Positions 11,935 through 24,920 are shown, counted from the stretch's first letter. The stretch is DNA of 64,000 nucleotides from Deroplatys truncata (GCA_030765065.1 CM060986.1:137348142-137412141), one strand, 5' to 3'. Notes: a model not told the origin generated them from the sequence alone. Numbers and translations are program-made.

Positions 11935-12415
11935 CTCACACAAATTTCTTGCACAATCTTACTCTTCTATCTGTTTCATGTTAATCGAGTTAAAAATTTG
12001 TAGAAATTACACATTTGTTAACAGGTAGAAGGGGAATAAAGTAGGCTTAAACAGTGGTTAGATCCATTGGAAGGGATGACTTTGGGATTCCATGCTCTTT
12101 ACATGATATACATTTTATTTGTTATTAAAATATCGTAAAACATGGTATTTCAATCAAAGTCGTTAGAGCCGTTTTTGAGAAAATAAAACATAAGAACAAT
12201 TTTAAATATAAAGGGTTGTGTGTTGGAGAGAGTTTCCTAAAAATCTTTGTGTCACGTCTTTGGAAGATATTGAACTTAAATACTAAGTGTGATATTTATC
12301 GGACGCTTCTTTTTTGAGTTATGCTGTAAAAATGATTTTTTGGGTTTCAGGATCGTAAAACATGTATTTCCGGCGTAATCTCGGTATCGAATTTTTGGGT
12401 GGAACAGAATGCTTG
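11935..12415 (+). repeat. Family A repeat, decayed copy
   Basis: Recognisable blocks in order: TTCATGTTAATCGAGTT, AAGGGGAATAAAGTAGGCTT, CAAAGTCGTTAGAGCCGTTT, AAACATGTATTTCCGGCG, TCGGTATCGAATTTTTGGGT. Several internal deletions, and the CA tract is lost. Confidence 0.65.
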
Positions 12416-12423
12416 TTGTTGTT

Positions 12424-12456
12424 GTTGTTCTTCTTCTTCTTCTTCTTCTTCTTCTT
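12424..12456. repeat. (CTT)n microsatellite
   Basis: About nine CTT units preceded by GTTGTTGTTGTT, at the 3' end of the decayed family A copy. Confidence 0.85.
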
Positions 12457-12579
12457 AATGTAAGTAAAGGTAAAGGTACGGAAGAACAGAGGGGCTTATG
12501 CAACCGGTGCATAACAAATTTCCTTTACAAATTATTAAATAATAAGGTAGATGATTCAAACCTAAGGCAATTAATATAA

Positions 12580-13027
12580 TTTTATGTTCCTAATATTACA
12601 CCAAACCGTTTTCGCAACATCTTCTTTATTCCAAGAGTCAACACTGATGCATATAAATATTCTCCTATGCTAAGAATGCAATCTTTATATAATAAATTGC
12701 ATTATTTAACTATTGATATATTCAATATGAATCATAATAATTTCGCTTTATCCTATGATCACCCACTACAAATTATACATTGACTAATTCATTATGTACT
12801 AAATTACCAATTTTGTATTTTTTTTGTTATTTTTTGTAATTTGTGTTATTTTGTTGTAATTTGTGTTATTTGTTTTGTTTTATTTTGTAAGCTTTGGTCG
12901 TGATTGATTGTATTTTGTTTTCTTTTTTTCGTTGAGTTGTAATTGTGAGAATATTGTGTTTAATTAAGTGAACATTGTAACTGGGGAAACCTGTAATGTT
13001 CACAAAATAAAATAAATAAATAAATAA
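12580..13027 (+). mobile_element. 3' end of a non-LTR retrotransposon with (AAAT)n tail
   Basis: An open segment from 12580 to a TGA at 12783 encodes the last ~67 residues of a non-LTR ORF2-like protein (RVNTDAYKYSPMLRMQSLYN followed by an isoleucine/asparagine-rich tail). R-N-Y-SP--R---LYN is the usual C-terminal pattern of jockey/RTE-like elements. A ~215-bp 3' untranslated region follows and ends in AAAATAAATAAATAAATAA. The element is severely 5'-truncated, as expected of target-primed reverse transcription. The family assignment rests on pattern, not on a database match. Confidence 0.6.
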
Positions 13028-13535
13028 TACCACTGGTAGGCCGCACGCTTTTAGCATGACTCCTGCAGAGGGATGAGCAGAGACACCTGAAGGGTGACCA
13101 GATCCGGATGACGAGGGCTCAGTGCATGGATGGGTCCCTAACGTTTCCAGATGAACGTATCCGATCCGTCCGGGTCCACTCACAAGTCTCGAAAACCCCG
13201 GCGGTCCCCCCAGAAGGCCCACTTGGAGGAGAGACCTAACTGTGCAGTCCCGCAGTGACGCCAGGGAAGCAGCCTCTAAAAAGCGCACATCCATCGCCCA
13301 GCCGCAACCCGCCGAACACCTCTGAAACAAATGGCAATGAAGGGGAATGATGGGTACAGATAACTAGGGGCAGGAAAGCCGTAGTAGAAGAGGAACCACC
13401 CCAGTATTTGTCTGCGACTCGGGGAAATCACGAAAAGCCACCATGGGTCAAAGTGGGTGGTCGCCGAGGATCGAAACCAGGACCTCCCGAATGCGAGTCG
13501 CACACGTTACCGCATCGCTACCTCGCACGCATGTA
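13028..13535 (-). repeat. Composite tRNA-derived SINE, copy 4 (inverted)
   Basis: On the minus strand the head (about 13462-13530) shows A box GAGGTAGCGATGCGGTAACG and B box CTGGTTTCGATCCTCGG. The 3' half contains GGGACCCATCC and GGATCTGGTCACCC. It abuts the tail of the preceding non-LTR element. Confidence 0.65.
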
Positions 13536-13539
13536 AGTA

Positions 13540-14165
13540 GAGCAATAACTGGAATATCTGGGAACTTTGTTTTAATGTTGCAAACAAAGTTTATAAGGAT
13601 AAAGTTTCTGAAAAGTTTTGATATTTGCACTCCGATAGGCTTGATATTTAATTTCCGTACGTAAACCAGTTACCAGGGGAAGCAATATGATATAGTTTCG
13701 ATGGTATAACAAGCACAAGGAACAGCCGCAAGTTTGTGTACTGTTAATTTGTATTGACAGCCTATCAGAAGCTTCATTACCAGTTTTCAAAATATCGCAT
13801 GGCACGTAGCAGGAGATGGAGAGGAAGTCGGAGGAGGGGAAGAAAGAATGAAAGTATGGAGAGAGAAATACGGGGAGAAAGAGAGGATAGGGATAAACCG
13901 AAGAAGAGGGAGAGGTATAAAGAGAAATTTTTCTCTAAATTTTTTTTCAACTATTAATCATATAAACATATACAGTATTAAAATAGGTATTACCCAATAA
14001 CAACAAATAAAACAGTATATACGTAAAATAGATACTAACATTAAAGCAAGTCCATATGTTTGTTTTTACATAATTTATCTATAGGATTAAATGCTTGAAT
14101 CTCTATCATATTTTCTGACTTATCATAACTCTTTTTTTATGCATTGCATTTTTTTAATGATATGC
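13540..14165. other. No gene; GA-rich block 13800-13930
   Basis: The purine-rich segment resembles the one near 9340-9450, including part of its upstream flank. Otherwise plain AT-rich DNA. Confidence 0.35.
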
Positions 14166-15022
14166 ATTTTTACTTTCTCTACTAGGTTTAGTAAGTAGGG
14201 GAAGTATTGTATTCCACCCAAAAATTCGATACCGAGATCGCACCGAAAATATATGTTTTGAAACCCCCTGAATAAAAAAAAAACATTTTTGGAAACATGT
14301 TCGTGTGTGTGTCTGTGTGTGTCTGTGAACAACATAACTCAAAAACGAACTGTCGGATAAACACCAAACTTGGTATTTAGGTTCCGTATCTTTCAGAGAT
14401 GCGACACGAAGCTTTTCAAGAAAATCCTCCCACCCCAGATTACCCTTTACATGAAACATTTTTCGAAAATTTTAATTTTCTCAACAATGGCTCTAACGAT
14501 TTTGATTGAAATATCATATGTTTAAGAAATTTTTATGACAAATGAAATGTATATCTCGAATTTTCTGGGAATGTCTCCAAAAGTATTATTCATTGTGAAC
14601 GACTTTTGCATAACTGGTAAACCATAAGAGATAGACAAAGTTTTACTACATAAAAAATGTAGATCGCGTTAAAATACACAATTTATGTCATATACATTTT
14701 TTTGTTGTTGAGTGAACCATTTTCGAGATATTGCTTGTTATTCCCTTAAATTTTCCAATACTTATACTTTTTCTCAAATGGGAATTCGTTATTCATTTTT
14801 TTATGTACTGAGATGCAAGGAGAATAGAATGCTCCATATAGCAAACGGCTCTTAAAGGCTTCGACTATCGCTTAAAGCCTACCATATTCCCCTTGTAACA
14901 ACAAGAAAATTAGCAATAAGATTAACATCTCGATTAACATGAAGCATATGGAGAATAAGCGTTTGTAAAACTAGTTTGTACAAGAGTAGAGAAAGTCATG
15001 TGAGTGTAACACATCAGATTTT
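14166..15022 (-). repeat. Family A repeat, copy 4
   Basis: Near full length: TTTTTACTTTCTCTACT, GAAGTATTGTATTCCACCC, a (GT)n-containing block at about 14300-14332, AATTTTCTGGGAATGTCTCC, and AGAAAGTCATGTGAGTGTAA before TCAGATTTTTT. T-runs lie on both sides. Confidence 0.85.
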
Positions 15023-15024
15023 TT

Positions 15025-17490
15025 ATAATACATACAATTCCATACGCGCGCGCGTATATGGCTGCTTAGCTGACCTCTCAAATTTTAACTAGGCGACGAT
15101 GAATTTTCTCCGCTAACCAACGCTGTAGAGCCATCCAGCGGCAGGACCGAAGAAAAGTAACAAAAGCCGTTAATTCTATCGTCGTAGCATCACGATTCAC
15201 CTCCAGTATCCAATAAAATGTAGCAAATATGAGCCAAGTACAGTTATTCTGTAATGGAGTTGGTTTTCTTGGGACCTCTAGAGAGCAAATCTCCAACGGA
15301 AGATAGGTTTATCCTATTCCCCCATTACTGTTATTCGGTTTGCCACTCAGTGTCATATCTAGTTTACATTCTTACAATACAACAAACGGTGTTGTAAAGT
15401 GTCTGATCTCGTGCAAGACTCACAGTTACCATGTGCGCGCATCTTATGTCGCCAGTGTTTCTCTCCTGTAGGAATTATGTTTTTAACATAATTGAGAGAG
15501 AGGAAGAAGGATCTTTTTAGTTATTTATACAACGGGAGTGGAGAGAGCGGTTTTCTGTCAATAAAACGTAATATTATTCTTCGTGAACGACATTGCTAGA
15601 TTGCATTATTCTTCCGCCAATATTTTGTTTCGTTATGGAAGGTTAAAATCTTATATAAAACTTGAAATTAATTTTTACGGAGTTTCAGGATATTTTGACA
15701 ATACCTATTAGTACATTTGAAAACATAGGCGGCTTTGTTATTTACGTATTGTAAAACAACTTAGTTTTTTTATTTCGTTTTATTTGCTTATTTCTTTTGC
15801 GGCAGAAATATTACACAAAATGCAGACCATAAAAGCTAATTTGGAGCACCAGGATGAATAATAAAATACGGTGCTCCGGGGAGGGAGGGTTCCACAAATA
15901 TGGACGTGCATAGCATGCAAAATATAGAGTAATATTATTATAAAATAATAAAATAAATTAGTATTTGTGACCATAAATGCAGTAAGACATATCGTTAATT
16001 TAAGCCATAAAACATAATTTTGTTATATAAATTTTTAGTGGGTAATTGAAGCCGTAGTGGTGCGACAATTTTGAAGCCGTACCATTTGCTTCAAATTTTT
16101 GATGCTGCTACCTCGAAGTTACATCTATTTAGAACAATGGTTAATGTTACCTGCTTTTTATTGAGTTCTACGAAGTCGTCAGCTCCTAGCCCGTTCTGCG
16201 TTGTCTGGTCTGCCAGCTATTACAGTGGTATAGGTATGAGTTCTTTGTCTCAGGGTATGCGTGAGTGTGATGTGAAAGGATAACACCAGTTGAGTTAGCT
16301 GATAAATTTTGATGTTGACTAAAACATTCTGTTTGAAGAGAGTCGCCGACTGTTGAATTAAAGAATTAAATTATTGCTATAACAGCAATGAAGCGAAGCG
16401 TAGTTGCCGTAAGTCACAGTTATTTTACTTGGAAAGATCCCTCGCATTAGCCGCTATATCTTTCTAACTCAAGCACGTCACTGTGCGCGACACAGCTTAA
16501 AATGAAACAAGACTAATCACAAGAGACGTCATACCGTTAAGCAACAGGAGAGTAAGTTGAGTATGATTTAGAAGGCACGCTCTTTTCTCAATTTAAGCTC
16601 CATCCTCCTATCGCTACCGCTACCACGTTCCTATTTACGCGGTCCAATCTTGAAGCTCTACGTATGCGCTTCTGAAACTGTATCTACACTGTGCCTTGCT
16701 CGAATCTAAGAAATCCATTTACCTTTCTTTACGGATTTCCTGTCTACGTGACTTTACACGTACTGAACTCAATCCTAACTGTAGTCCAGAAATCGCTAAT
16801 GCATTCTCTATTCGGCTGTTATTTATGTCTTTCCTTAGTATGACTCGCTAATGACCTTTTTTCAGGACACATATTTAACGCAGCCTTATTACATTAAACA
16901 CCGATTTAATGTACAGAAAAATTATTTATTGCCATTATTTCTTGATTTTACTATTATATATTTATTTAATTATTTATAGCTTCCTGTCAATAATTACGGT
17001 ATCATAATTAACACTCGAATGTGAAAGAAAAGAAATAATTTTGTAAAAAGGTAATACCTATAACAATAAAGAAATACCACTAATTCAGGTAATTTAAATC
17101 ATACAAAAATAACTTTCATTATGGAAATTCTTATCTAATAAAGCTCTTAGTTTTATTGTTTATTGTAGACATTACAAGTTACAACTTTACAAATTTCTTA
17201 CATTTATTTTCATGCTTCTATTTTATTATGCACATGTCTGGTACCCTACTTTGTGTTGCACAGCCAGTGTAGCTCCTTGGCCTTCAAGCACTGCTGTGCA
17301 ATCTTTACTTCTCTTTGTTAAAGTATCATTACAATTTAATTTGTTTTATCTTACCTCCCACTCCCTCTTCTTTTCTTTGATTTTCCTCATCCATTTCTGT
17401 TTCATTTTTATTGAAAAATCCTATATTTTTCTATTTTTTCCTTACTGTTTGTTTGTTAGTATTTACAGTGCGATTAAATCACCCCGCCCA
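15025..17490. other. No gene recognised
   Basis: Low-complexity AT-rich stretches alternate with two GC-richer islands (15080-15300, 16050-16290) that have 70-codon frames but no motifs. A short (CG)n-like run lies at about 15045-15055. Confidence 0.4.
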
Positions 17491-17499
17491 TATTATTTA

Positions 17500-18590
17500 T
17501 TTTCTTGTCTTAGATTTTCTCTCTCCATTTTTTAACTCTTCACATTTTGTTACATAATGTTCTGCAATTTCTTTATTATCACAAAATTCACATATTCCTT
17601 TAACATTACCTCTTAAGCCAGTTAAAAATATCGTTTCCATTCTCATCCAAGCTAACCCTTCATTTTCTATTTTATTACACTTCTCTTCCCCATTCCTACT
17701 TTATTTTCTTGTAAAATTTCAGAGATTTTTTGTTTCCTAGCTTCCTTATGTCTCTTGCCTTTCAATATCCTCCACCCATTCCCTCACTTATATCCAAAAA
17801 CCTGGGCTGTTCCTTTCCCCTTGTAACCATATTTCTTTCAATCCTATTTCTTCCAATGCTTTCTTCAACCCTGTTCCCCAAATGTTCTCATCTTTTATAC
17901 TCTCCTGTTGTACCATACAGTTTCATAATATACCTCATTCTTTCTTTGTCAAACATTTAAACCGAAACTTTGTCATTCTCTCTAGCACTATACATTTTTT
18001 TCTTGTTTTCCCTAATTTTAGTAAAGCGACTTCCCCCGGGCTGAGCGCGGCCAACCTAGTTCTTTGCAAAATAACCTGTAACTCTGATCCACTTTAATTG
18101 TTAAATCTGATTCCCCCACATTTCCGCTGTGTACAACATTATTGCTTCCAACATAACCGTACATACTCTCTCCAACCATTTTGTAGACATTTCTAACCTG
18201 AACTTACATTTTAAATGTATCATAGCCGCTTTGCTTTTTGCCACTATCTTTCTACTGTGAGCCTCCCAATTTCCATTACTACCTAGTTCCACCCTAGGTA
18301 ATTGAGTTACTGGACCATTTCATTTTATCTCATTTAAGTTCCATTGCTAGTCTTTCCTTAATTTCATACCTCTCTTAAAAACCATAATTTTGGATTTATT
18401 TTTATTTACGTTTATTCGCCATTCGTCGCAGAATTTTTGTATCCCAGTTATAGCTCTCTGTAAACCTATTACGGATCCTATCACAATTCGCCCCTCTTCC
18501 AATTTCCCAATGATTCTTCCCCGTGTGAAGTCATCCAAATGGTGTCTACGGACCATGTTGCAATGAAGAACACCACTACAGTGCACCGTA
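17500..18590 (-). pseudogene. Non-LTR retrotransposon ORF2, 3' half (decayed)
   Basis: Reading 18586 to 18347, minus strand: VIGLQRAITGIQKFCDEW then VNKNKSKIMVFKRG, the palm/thumb part of a LINE reverse transcriptase (GLQ-AL---FC--WGL-VN--KTK-MVF). Next (18292-18101): ELGSNGNWEAHSRKIVAKSK, then STKWLERVCTVMLEAIMLY, the thumb region. Further on, a C-terminal zinc knuckle CEFCDNKEIAEHYVTKC is encoded at 17592-17542. The normal N-to-C order is preserved over about 1 kb. The catalytic YADD just before the first block is not readable (KLEEGR in its place), and frame changes join the pieces. Confidence 0.75.
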
Positions 18591-18599
18591 ACAGCTCGC

Positions 18600-20140
18600 T
18601 AATTGCCACATACCGTTTCGTCCTGTTTCGTTAACTGCCCCGTGTTGCGGGATCAGACCCATTTGGCACTATAGGCTCGCTACACTCACGCCATGTGACG
18701 TCCAACTTTCTGTGTACGAATGAGAGACCTCTGGAAACATGCTCCCGCACCTTCATCTACTTTCACCAAGTAGTTCATTTGTTATGTTACTTTACCCATC
18801 TCGTCCTTAGGTTTTGCACACCAGTGTGTATGCGCAATATGACAAACTATAATTTATTTGACGACGTTTGTTGCATGTGTTTGTTCCATTGAAAGTGATG
18901 GTATTTTATGATTCCTAAATATTTTGTTAGAGGTGACTGCAATGTAGTTTTAAAAATAAAATGTTTGCAGCATTATTCTCGAAATGAATCAATCATAATA
19001 AAGGAAGGCTACGTAACTCTAATTTACTTTTTGGTCGACTACACTATAATACGCTGATTACATGTGACCTAACTGAACTGTTATGGCATCCATAATGCTT
19101 CAGCAATTCATTCTTACTCAGCATTTAGCAACTATTATCTTGCTCGGTGGCGCGTGCAGCTCGCCTATACCTTTTAACATCTTTAAAGCAGCAGTCCACT
19201 TGGATCCATTCCGCAGATAAGCAAAGAAACATGTGAATTTAAAATAAATTCTGTTCATTGTAATTTTAATATTCTATAAACTGAGTTCACTTCTTTTGCT
19301 TCAAAATGTGTAGCTTTCAAATTACCTACAAAAAACTGATAAATACAGTGTAGATTCAACAGTGCTGCCATCTGTTGTACTACTCGCAAACACGCTCAAG
19401 GTCCTACCATCACTCCTGCCATCGATTAGCATTTAATTACACACAATTAACATGGTAAGATCCTTTTGTAAAAACTTAATGACCATAACGATAATTAAGA
19501 CGCTCGTTTCATAAACATACTCACATCTTAATGACTACCATTATACCTTGTTACGTGATATACTGGCGCTATCAGTGTATTTGAAAAATTAGGTTGCTTT
19601 CATATTTAGGCGTTGTGAAACAACGTATTTGCAAAATATTTATAAAATAAAATAGTAGTGTTGTTATTTGAATGAATTAATGAATGAAACATTATAAATA
19701 ACTAGAGACAGGCAAAATACGAATAAAATTGGCGAAGTATGAAATTGTTTGTCTAAACATGAAAATATGAAGAAACCAAATCCCCAAAATATCATGAAAT
19801 ACCTATATATTCTTTAAAACAAAAAAACGCTTATACTTTTAAGGGTTTTGAGCAGATTCACTTCATAAGTTAAAATAGGTTTTGTAGATTTTTTTACATA
19901 TTTAATAATAAAATTTAAAATGAAATACAACAAATTACATGAAGTTTGTAGATTTTAATCATTGTGAAATCCTTAAGCTTAGACAAAAAATGTTACTGGT
20001 TGCTTTGTTCTTGCTTAATAATAATTACAGTATACCACTAAAAACACCTGTTTGCGAAAATAAAAACTCTTAAAGAATAGACAGTGTTTAATTTCGCACG
20101 TGACGTCACATAGAGTAAATATGACCTCACGTGTTGTGGA
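18600..20140. other. No gene recognised
   Basis: Long AT-rich stretch with short frames only. Confidence 0.4.
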
Positions 20141-20142
20141 AA

Positions 20143-20665
20143 GTTAAAATGTTACATCAAGTTCATTTTTATTTTTATTCAGTTTTATTTAATTTTTATC
20201 TCAGGTGCTGAAAACAGCAGAAATTGAAAAATGTGAAAAAAAACTACAAAATGGCAACGATTGCTGAAAAGCACAAACCGTGTGGTGGGATGCAGAACTA
20301 GGGTCCATTTTGTAGTTCAACGTTTCCGTTTAAATTAGTGCAATGGTTCACATGACGCTATTCGGACGGATTTATTGGGACTTCTTGCAAACGTATCTGA
20401 AATGCGATTAACAGTCTCCTCTGATGTTCTTGAGGTACACCACCATGCCTCTTAGCAACAGATCTTGTCTCTAGAAACGCTGCTTTCCACGCCCTGATTC
20501 TTTTGGCAAATAAAATGAATAAAAATAAAAATGAATTTGATGTAACATTATACATATAAATTTACACAGCTAATCTACAATCTAACACGTAACAAAATTG
20601 TCTGGGTTGTTTACTATGTTCAGTATACGTGTTTAAAATTAGGGTGTTTCGTCTCGGACACCCTG
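20143..20665 (-). mobile_element. Decayed Tc1/mariner-type fragment with internal inverted repeat
   Basis: A ~41-bp inverted repeat (about 20146-20187 and 20507-20547, AATGTTACATCAA ... TTTATTTTTATTCA) encloses part of a frame reading RIRAWKAAFLETRSVAKRHG on the minus strand. In another frame come blocks resembling SEETVNRISDTFARSPNKSVR, the pattern of the N-terminal DNA-binding region of DUF4817-type insect transposases. The right terminus GGACACCCTG followed by TA looks like a transposon end; the matching left end was not found. Confidence 0.4.
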
Positions 20666-20667
20666 TA

Positions 20668-21926
20668 TAATTCATTAATTTCATTAATTGTACATAATAA
20701 TAACATAGTACCTGACTTGTTGCAGAGTGACTTCAGGTTTCTAAATTTGTTTTACAGAAAATTTCCAAATCGAATATCTGGAAAGCCGATTCATTGCTAA
20801 CGGAAGCTGTTTTAAAAGCAAAAGAATCACAAATCCTACAAAATAATAAATATGAAGATTTTCATAAAATGTGAATATTTTACCAACATCTTACCAAATA
20901 TGAACTTTTTTGTCACATAACGTGAACTCTACCCACTGCAAAACGAGAAACACTTATTTCCATAATGATAGCATGCAATGTTTTGAGCATCAAATCTCAT
21001 ATTTTGCCTAAATATATAAATAACTTATGTAAATCTTAATTTACTTTTCGTTCTTGAACTCGGAGATATACTGAAGGAGCTGTAAGCTAGCGAATGGAGG
21101 AATAAGTTATTAAGCAGTGTGACAAGGAAAAAGAATATCCAACGAAAGTAAATGTTCTGAATTTGGCGTCTGGAATGGGTGGAAAATGAAATATACTTCC
21201 GTAACCATAAGAATAAACATGCACTGGATGCAGATTGGACTAATGAAACACAATTGATATAGCATTATTTCGAAACTATGAAGAAAAATGTAGTTACAAA
21301 TGTGGAAAAATACGGCGACTGGAAGCAGAGAAACGATCTGCATTAAGGGTTATCCATCCCGCTGGATCATTATGGTCTAACGATGTCTTCATGATCTGAA
21401 CGCTTCGATGAAGTCAAGCTTCTGGAAGAATTTTAGCGTGCACTCGATATCTCGTGAAGTCAGGACGGAAGCGCTGAAGCATGTTGATGATGGAGAATCA
21501 ATCAAATGCCTGGGCACTGTTTAGTACAACCGTGATGCAATGCCCTGATTTCCTTCGCAACTGAGATAGATAATTTAAGAAATTATATAAAAGGGAATAT
21601 TTGAACATTTGTGTAATAATTAATATGTTGATTCTTTTGTTTCAGAGTGTTATGTAAATTATGTGAATGTTCATATACTTAATTTGAATTTAAAATGTTA
21701 CTAATTATTATTTTTATAGAACTGAAGTTAATGTTTATGTTAAAAATCGTTAAATAATATAAAGAGAAGTTTGTTAAAAATAAATGAAAAGCGATGCTCA
21801 AATGTTTTAATTGTTAGCGTAATATTCACGACCGCTATAATGCGTTGCGATGGTGAATAAACATTGGACGTAGAGAGGAGAAGACGCTGGCTTGTTTTAA
21901 CTTCATCTAGTAAAATCGACATTGTA
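20668..21926. other. No gene recognised
   Basis: AT-rich sequence. A GC-richer block (21340-21560) has no recognisable product. Confidence 0.4.
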
Positions 21927-22742
21927 CGAGGACAGTCCCAGAAGTACCCGACCTGATGTATATATAGCGGTTGTTGTTTCAAACAAATGACTATGGTAGA
22001 AAGTTCCACCGTTATAAAACTTAAATTTGAAGTTTGACGATGCTGTGTTGTTTAGTAATTGTTTGGCAGCCATCAATAATGACCGCTCTCAGCGAATTTG
22101 TAAATATGGATAAAACTGGTCATCGTTATGTGATACAATACTTTCATTTGAAAGGTCTTAGTCCAACTAATATTAAAGCTGAACTAGATTCTACTCTGTG
22201 GGAGTCTGCGCCTTCGTTTACAACAGTGAAATATGAGTGGAAGAGTTTAAGCGAGCCATACGAGCTGCCAAGACGAACATGGCAGTGGTCGACCAAATGA
22301 GCTGACCACGCCAAAAATTATGAAGAAAATCCACAAAATAGTATTAGATGACCGTCCACTGAAAGTGCACGAGCTAACAAAAAGTGCTGTACATCGCATA
22401 CTGACTGAAAATTTAGACATGAGAAAGCTGTGCACAAGATGGGTGCCGCGTTTACTCACAATGGAACAAACCAACATTATGAGGATGTTTCAGTCAAGTG
22501 TTTGGCGATGTTTTGCTGCAATAAATCCGAGGTTTTGTGTCGATTTATAATCATGGATAAAACATGGGTCCATCATTTCACACCTGAAACGAAGGAAAAG
22601 TCAAAACAGTGGATTGAAAGGGGAGAATCGGCTCCAAAGAAGGCGAAGACAGTTGTTCCATCTGCAGGCAAGGTCATGGCGTCAGTTTTTTGGGATGCGC
22701 GTGGGATAATTGTTATTGATTATCTTCAAAAAGAAAAAATCA

Positions 22743-22774
<32 letters not shown>

Positions 22775-23095
22775 ATCTTTGCAGCATTTGAATGATGAAA
22801 TGAAGCAAAAAACGACCGCATTTAGCGAAAAAGAATGTTCTGTTTCATTAAGACAATGCACTAGTTTACAAATCCATTATCGCCAAGGCCAAAATCAATG
22901 AGTTAAAGTTCGAATTGCTTCCTCATGCACCCTTTGATTATTTTCTGTTTCAAAAGTTGAAGAAATGACTTGGTGGTAAAATACTTGCCAACAATGAAGG
23001 GATGGAGTTTGCAGTTGATGGATATTTTGCAGAACTCGACGGTTCTCACTATAAACGGTATCGAAGCTATTGGGGCGCAGACTTTAATGTACTTA
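21927..23095 (+). pseudogene. Mariner transposase, decayed copy 1
   Basis: The left end CGAGGACAGTCCCAGAAGTA follows a TA at 21925. The coding part starts near 22034 or 22106 with FVNMDKTGHRYVIQYFHLKG and SPTNIKAELDS (first helix-turn-helix), then GRPNELTTP, KLCTRWVPRLLTMEQ, a first catalytic block MDKTWVHHFTPETK (D kept, usual E replaced by K), KVMASVFWDARG, a second block DNA (preceded by a stop), INELKFELLPHAP, DYFLF and DGSHYK. Blocks are split between frames. Losses: about seven residues of the second helix-turn-helix (HELTKSAVHR), the SPDLAPS part of the third catalytic block, and a segment replaced by an ATT microsatellite (22743-22771). No right inverted end is found before the next element at 23127. 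Confidence 0.85.
22743..22771. repeat. (ATT)n microsatellite inside mariner copy 1
   Basis: About nine ATT units, where the sister copy near 63970 reads ATCAATGGTGATATATTATG. Confidence 0.9.
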
Positions 23096-23126
23096 CACGA
23101 CATACCAGAGTATCATCAGATCTAAA

Positions 23127-23423
23127 CTTGATTAGGGAGCCATAGCTTATGACTCTGCCAGGAAAACGACACTCAAGAGACTCAACTCCATTCAAACCTC
23201 AGCTCTCAGAATTTCATTAGGAGCGTACCGGGCCAGTCCTACTTCTAGTTTACAAATGGAAGCTCAAGAGCCGCCATTAGAAGTACGCAGAATAGCACAA
23301 AGTCTAATATACGCTATAAAGACTACTGGAAGCCCAACTCGAAAGCCCATCGATACACCTTCTTTGGGAAGAGCAAAACGAGTATACCAAAGAATACTAT
23401 CAACCATTGCCTTTTCATCTTAA
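23127..23423 (+). pseudogene. Non-LTR retrotransposon fragment (jockey/I-like, after the RT domain)
   Basis: A frame from 23127 to a TAA at 23421 reads LD(stop)GAIAYDSARKTTLKRLN, then ALRISLGAYRASPTSSLQME and EPPLEVRRIAQSLIYAIKTT. This is the conserved LDYGS-AY-SA----LK-L------LR---GA-R-SP--SL--E--E-PL--RR stretch between reverse transcriptase and RNase H in jockey/I-group elements. The only break over 99 codons is the stop at codon 3 (LDYG to LD-stop-G), so this insertion is younger than most others here. Both ends are truncated. Confidence 0.75.
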
Positions 23424-23424
23424 C

Positions 23425-24185
23425 ATCCCTGAAGATATATTTTTAGCTTTAAATAACTACTTACTTCATAAATTTTTTTTTTTTGAAAGACATAAAACTG
23501 TTTAACTAGATTTAAATATAACATATCAATTGAAAATGTTTAATAGGTAATAGTGTCGCGTATTAATAATTCGAGAGTTTCATTGTCATTACCAGACATA
23601 TTGATGTTCTACATTGTCATTACCAGATATATTTGTTTTCCTTTCATGTTGACTGGGATGACGTCACTCCGACTGGTAGCTTTGCTAGCCACGAGTGGTG
23701 GGGATATAGCGTCTGTCTTACTTAGGATTCCGAGAGAAGGGTATCGCAGGTGCAAGACGGCTTTTGGATTGGTGGACATCTCCCCTCACCTTTCATATTT
23801 AATAATATAACGAACCCCAAACGATTGGGAAATAAATCTAGGAATATGTAAGTAGATTTGTGTTGTGGATTTTGTACAGTGAAAAACCCACTCCTTCCTC
23901 TTAAACTCCACACCACGTTTCGGTCCTCCGCAGCCAAGTGAGCATACGTCCCTTCAATGTATGTGCTGGGTACTAGAAATTAATTTAATTTTTCGTGTGA
24001 ACTTTTAGGCCTCTCTACCCAGCATGTAACAAAAGGTTATAATGTTCTAGCTCTGTTCAAGACTTAATAATACAACATATGTTTGTAACAATGTGTCACA
24101 ATTGTATTACTCTAATCAATGTAAAGTATTGAAGAAGATGGTTTGTTGTATTGTATTTTGCTGCGTACGTATGGAAAGCCAGTTT
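23425..24185. other. No gene recognised
   Basis: Short frames only; the 85-codon plus-strand frame at 23553 has no motif. Confidence 0.4.
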
Positions 24186-24189
24186 GAAG

Positions 24190-24906
24190 AATGTGTATTA
24201 TATTTCGACTGTTGGAGAGCTGAACTTGAAGTAGTTACAACGCACGTAAGGTAAAAAGTTTCCGGTAGCCTTCGCCCCCCCCCAAAATGTACTTTCCGGT
24301 GGTCTTTACCCCAAATGTTTAAAAAATATAGAGAGCTGTAAGATTATTTAGTTAATTACTTGCACTTTTAACACGTAAACCATTTTCGTCTCACACTGAA
24401 TACGTATTAAATTTCTCGAGGACGAAAGCGTCTGGTTAGCAACGCTGTCTGCTAGCAACTGACTTCTGAATTTGTCCAATTTCCCCTATTTCAGTTTCTG
24501 ATTGGCTAATCCTACTCCAATAGAATAGTTTAATTTAACTTAAGATTTTTACTGGTTGTTGATTGGCTATTTATAATCTGTCTCAAAATTTACATTATTG
24601 TTGCTCCAATAATGACTAGTAGCATTATTAAACTTTCTTACTCATTATTGCTTCAAGGTTACTTCATTATTAACTCATTGTTAGCAACTTGTAACCTATT
24701 ATTCTCACAGCTCCTACATTATTAAATTACGTAATACATTACATAACATTATTGAACATGTACATAATATAAATATTAATACAATGACTGTTACATGCAT
24801 TTTATATATTATATTATACACATATTGCTTTAAGGCGGGCTGTTATTATATTTTATATTATATAATTTAACTGAAATCATTTAAGTGTTAAAAATACTGC
24901 CTCAGT
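24190..24906 (+). repeat. Family C interspersed repeat (LTR-like), copy 2
   Basis: It starts TGTGTATTATATTTCGACTG and ends TTAAAAATACTGCCTCA. It shares GGTAGCC, TATAGAGAGCTGT, CATATTGCTTTAAGGC and GGGCTGTTATTATA with the copies at 3598 and 43786. About 200 bp shorter than copy 1. Confidence 0.55.
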
Positions 24907-24920
24907 ATACAACGTATTGT

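Noticed and set aside
12866..13330. 154-codon minus-strand frame
   Set aside because: It spans the border of a SINE and a non-LTR 3' untranslated region; no protein family fits.
17212..17960. 107- and 76-codon plus-strand hydrophobic frames (possible membrane proteins)
   Set aside because: They are antisense shadows of T-rich sequence opposite a non-LTR ORF2 remnant, or adjacent to it, and lack motifs.
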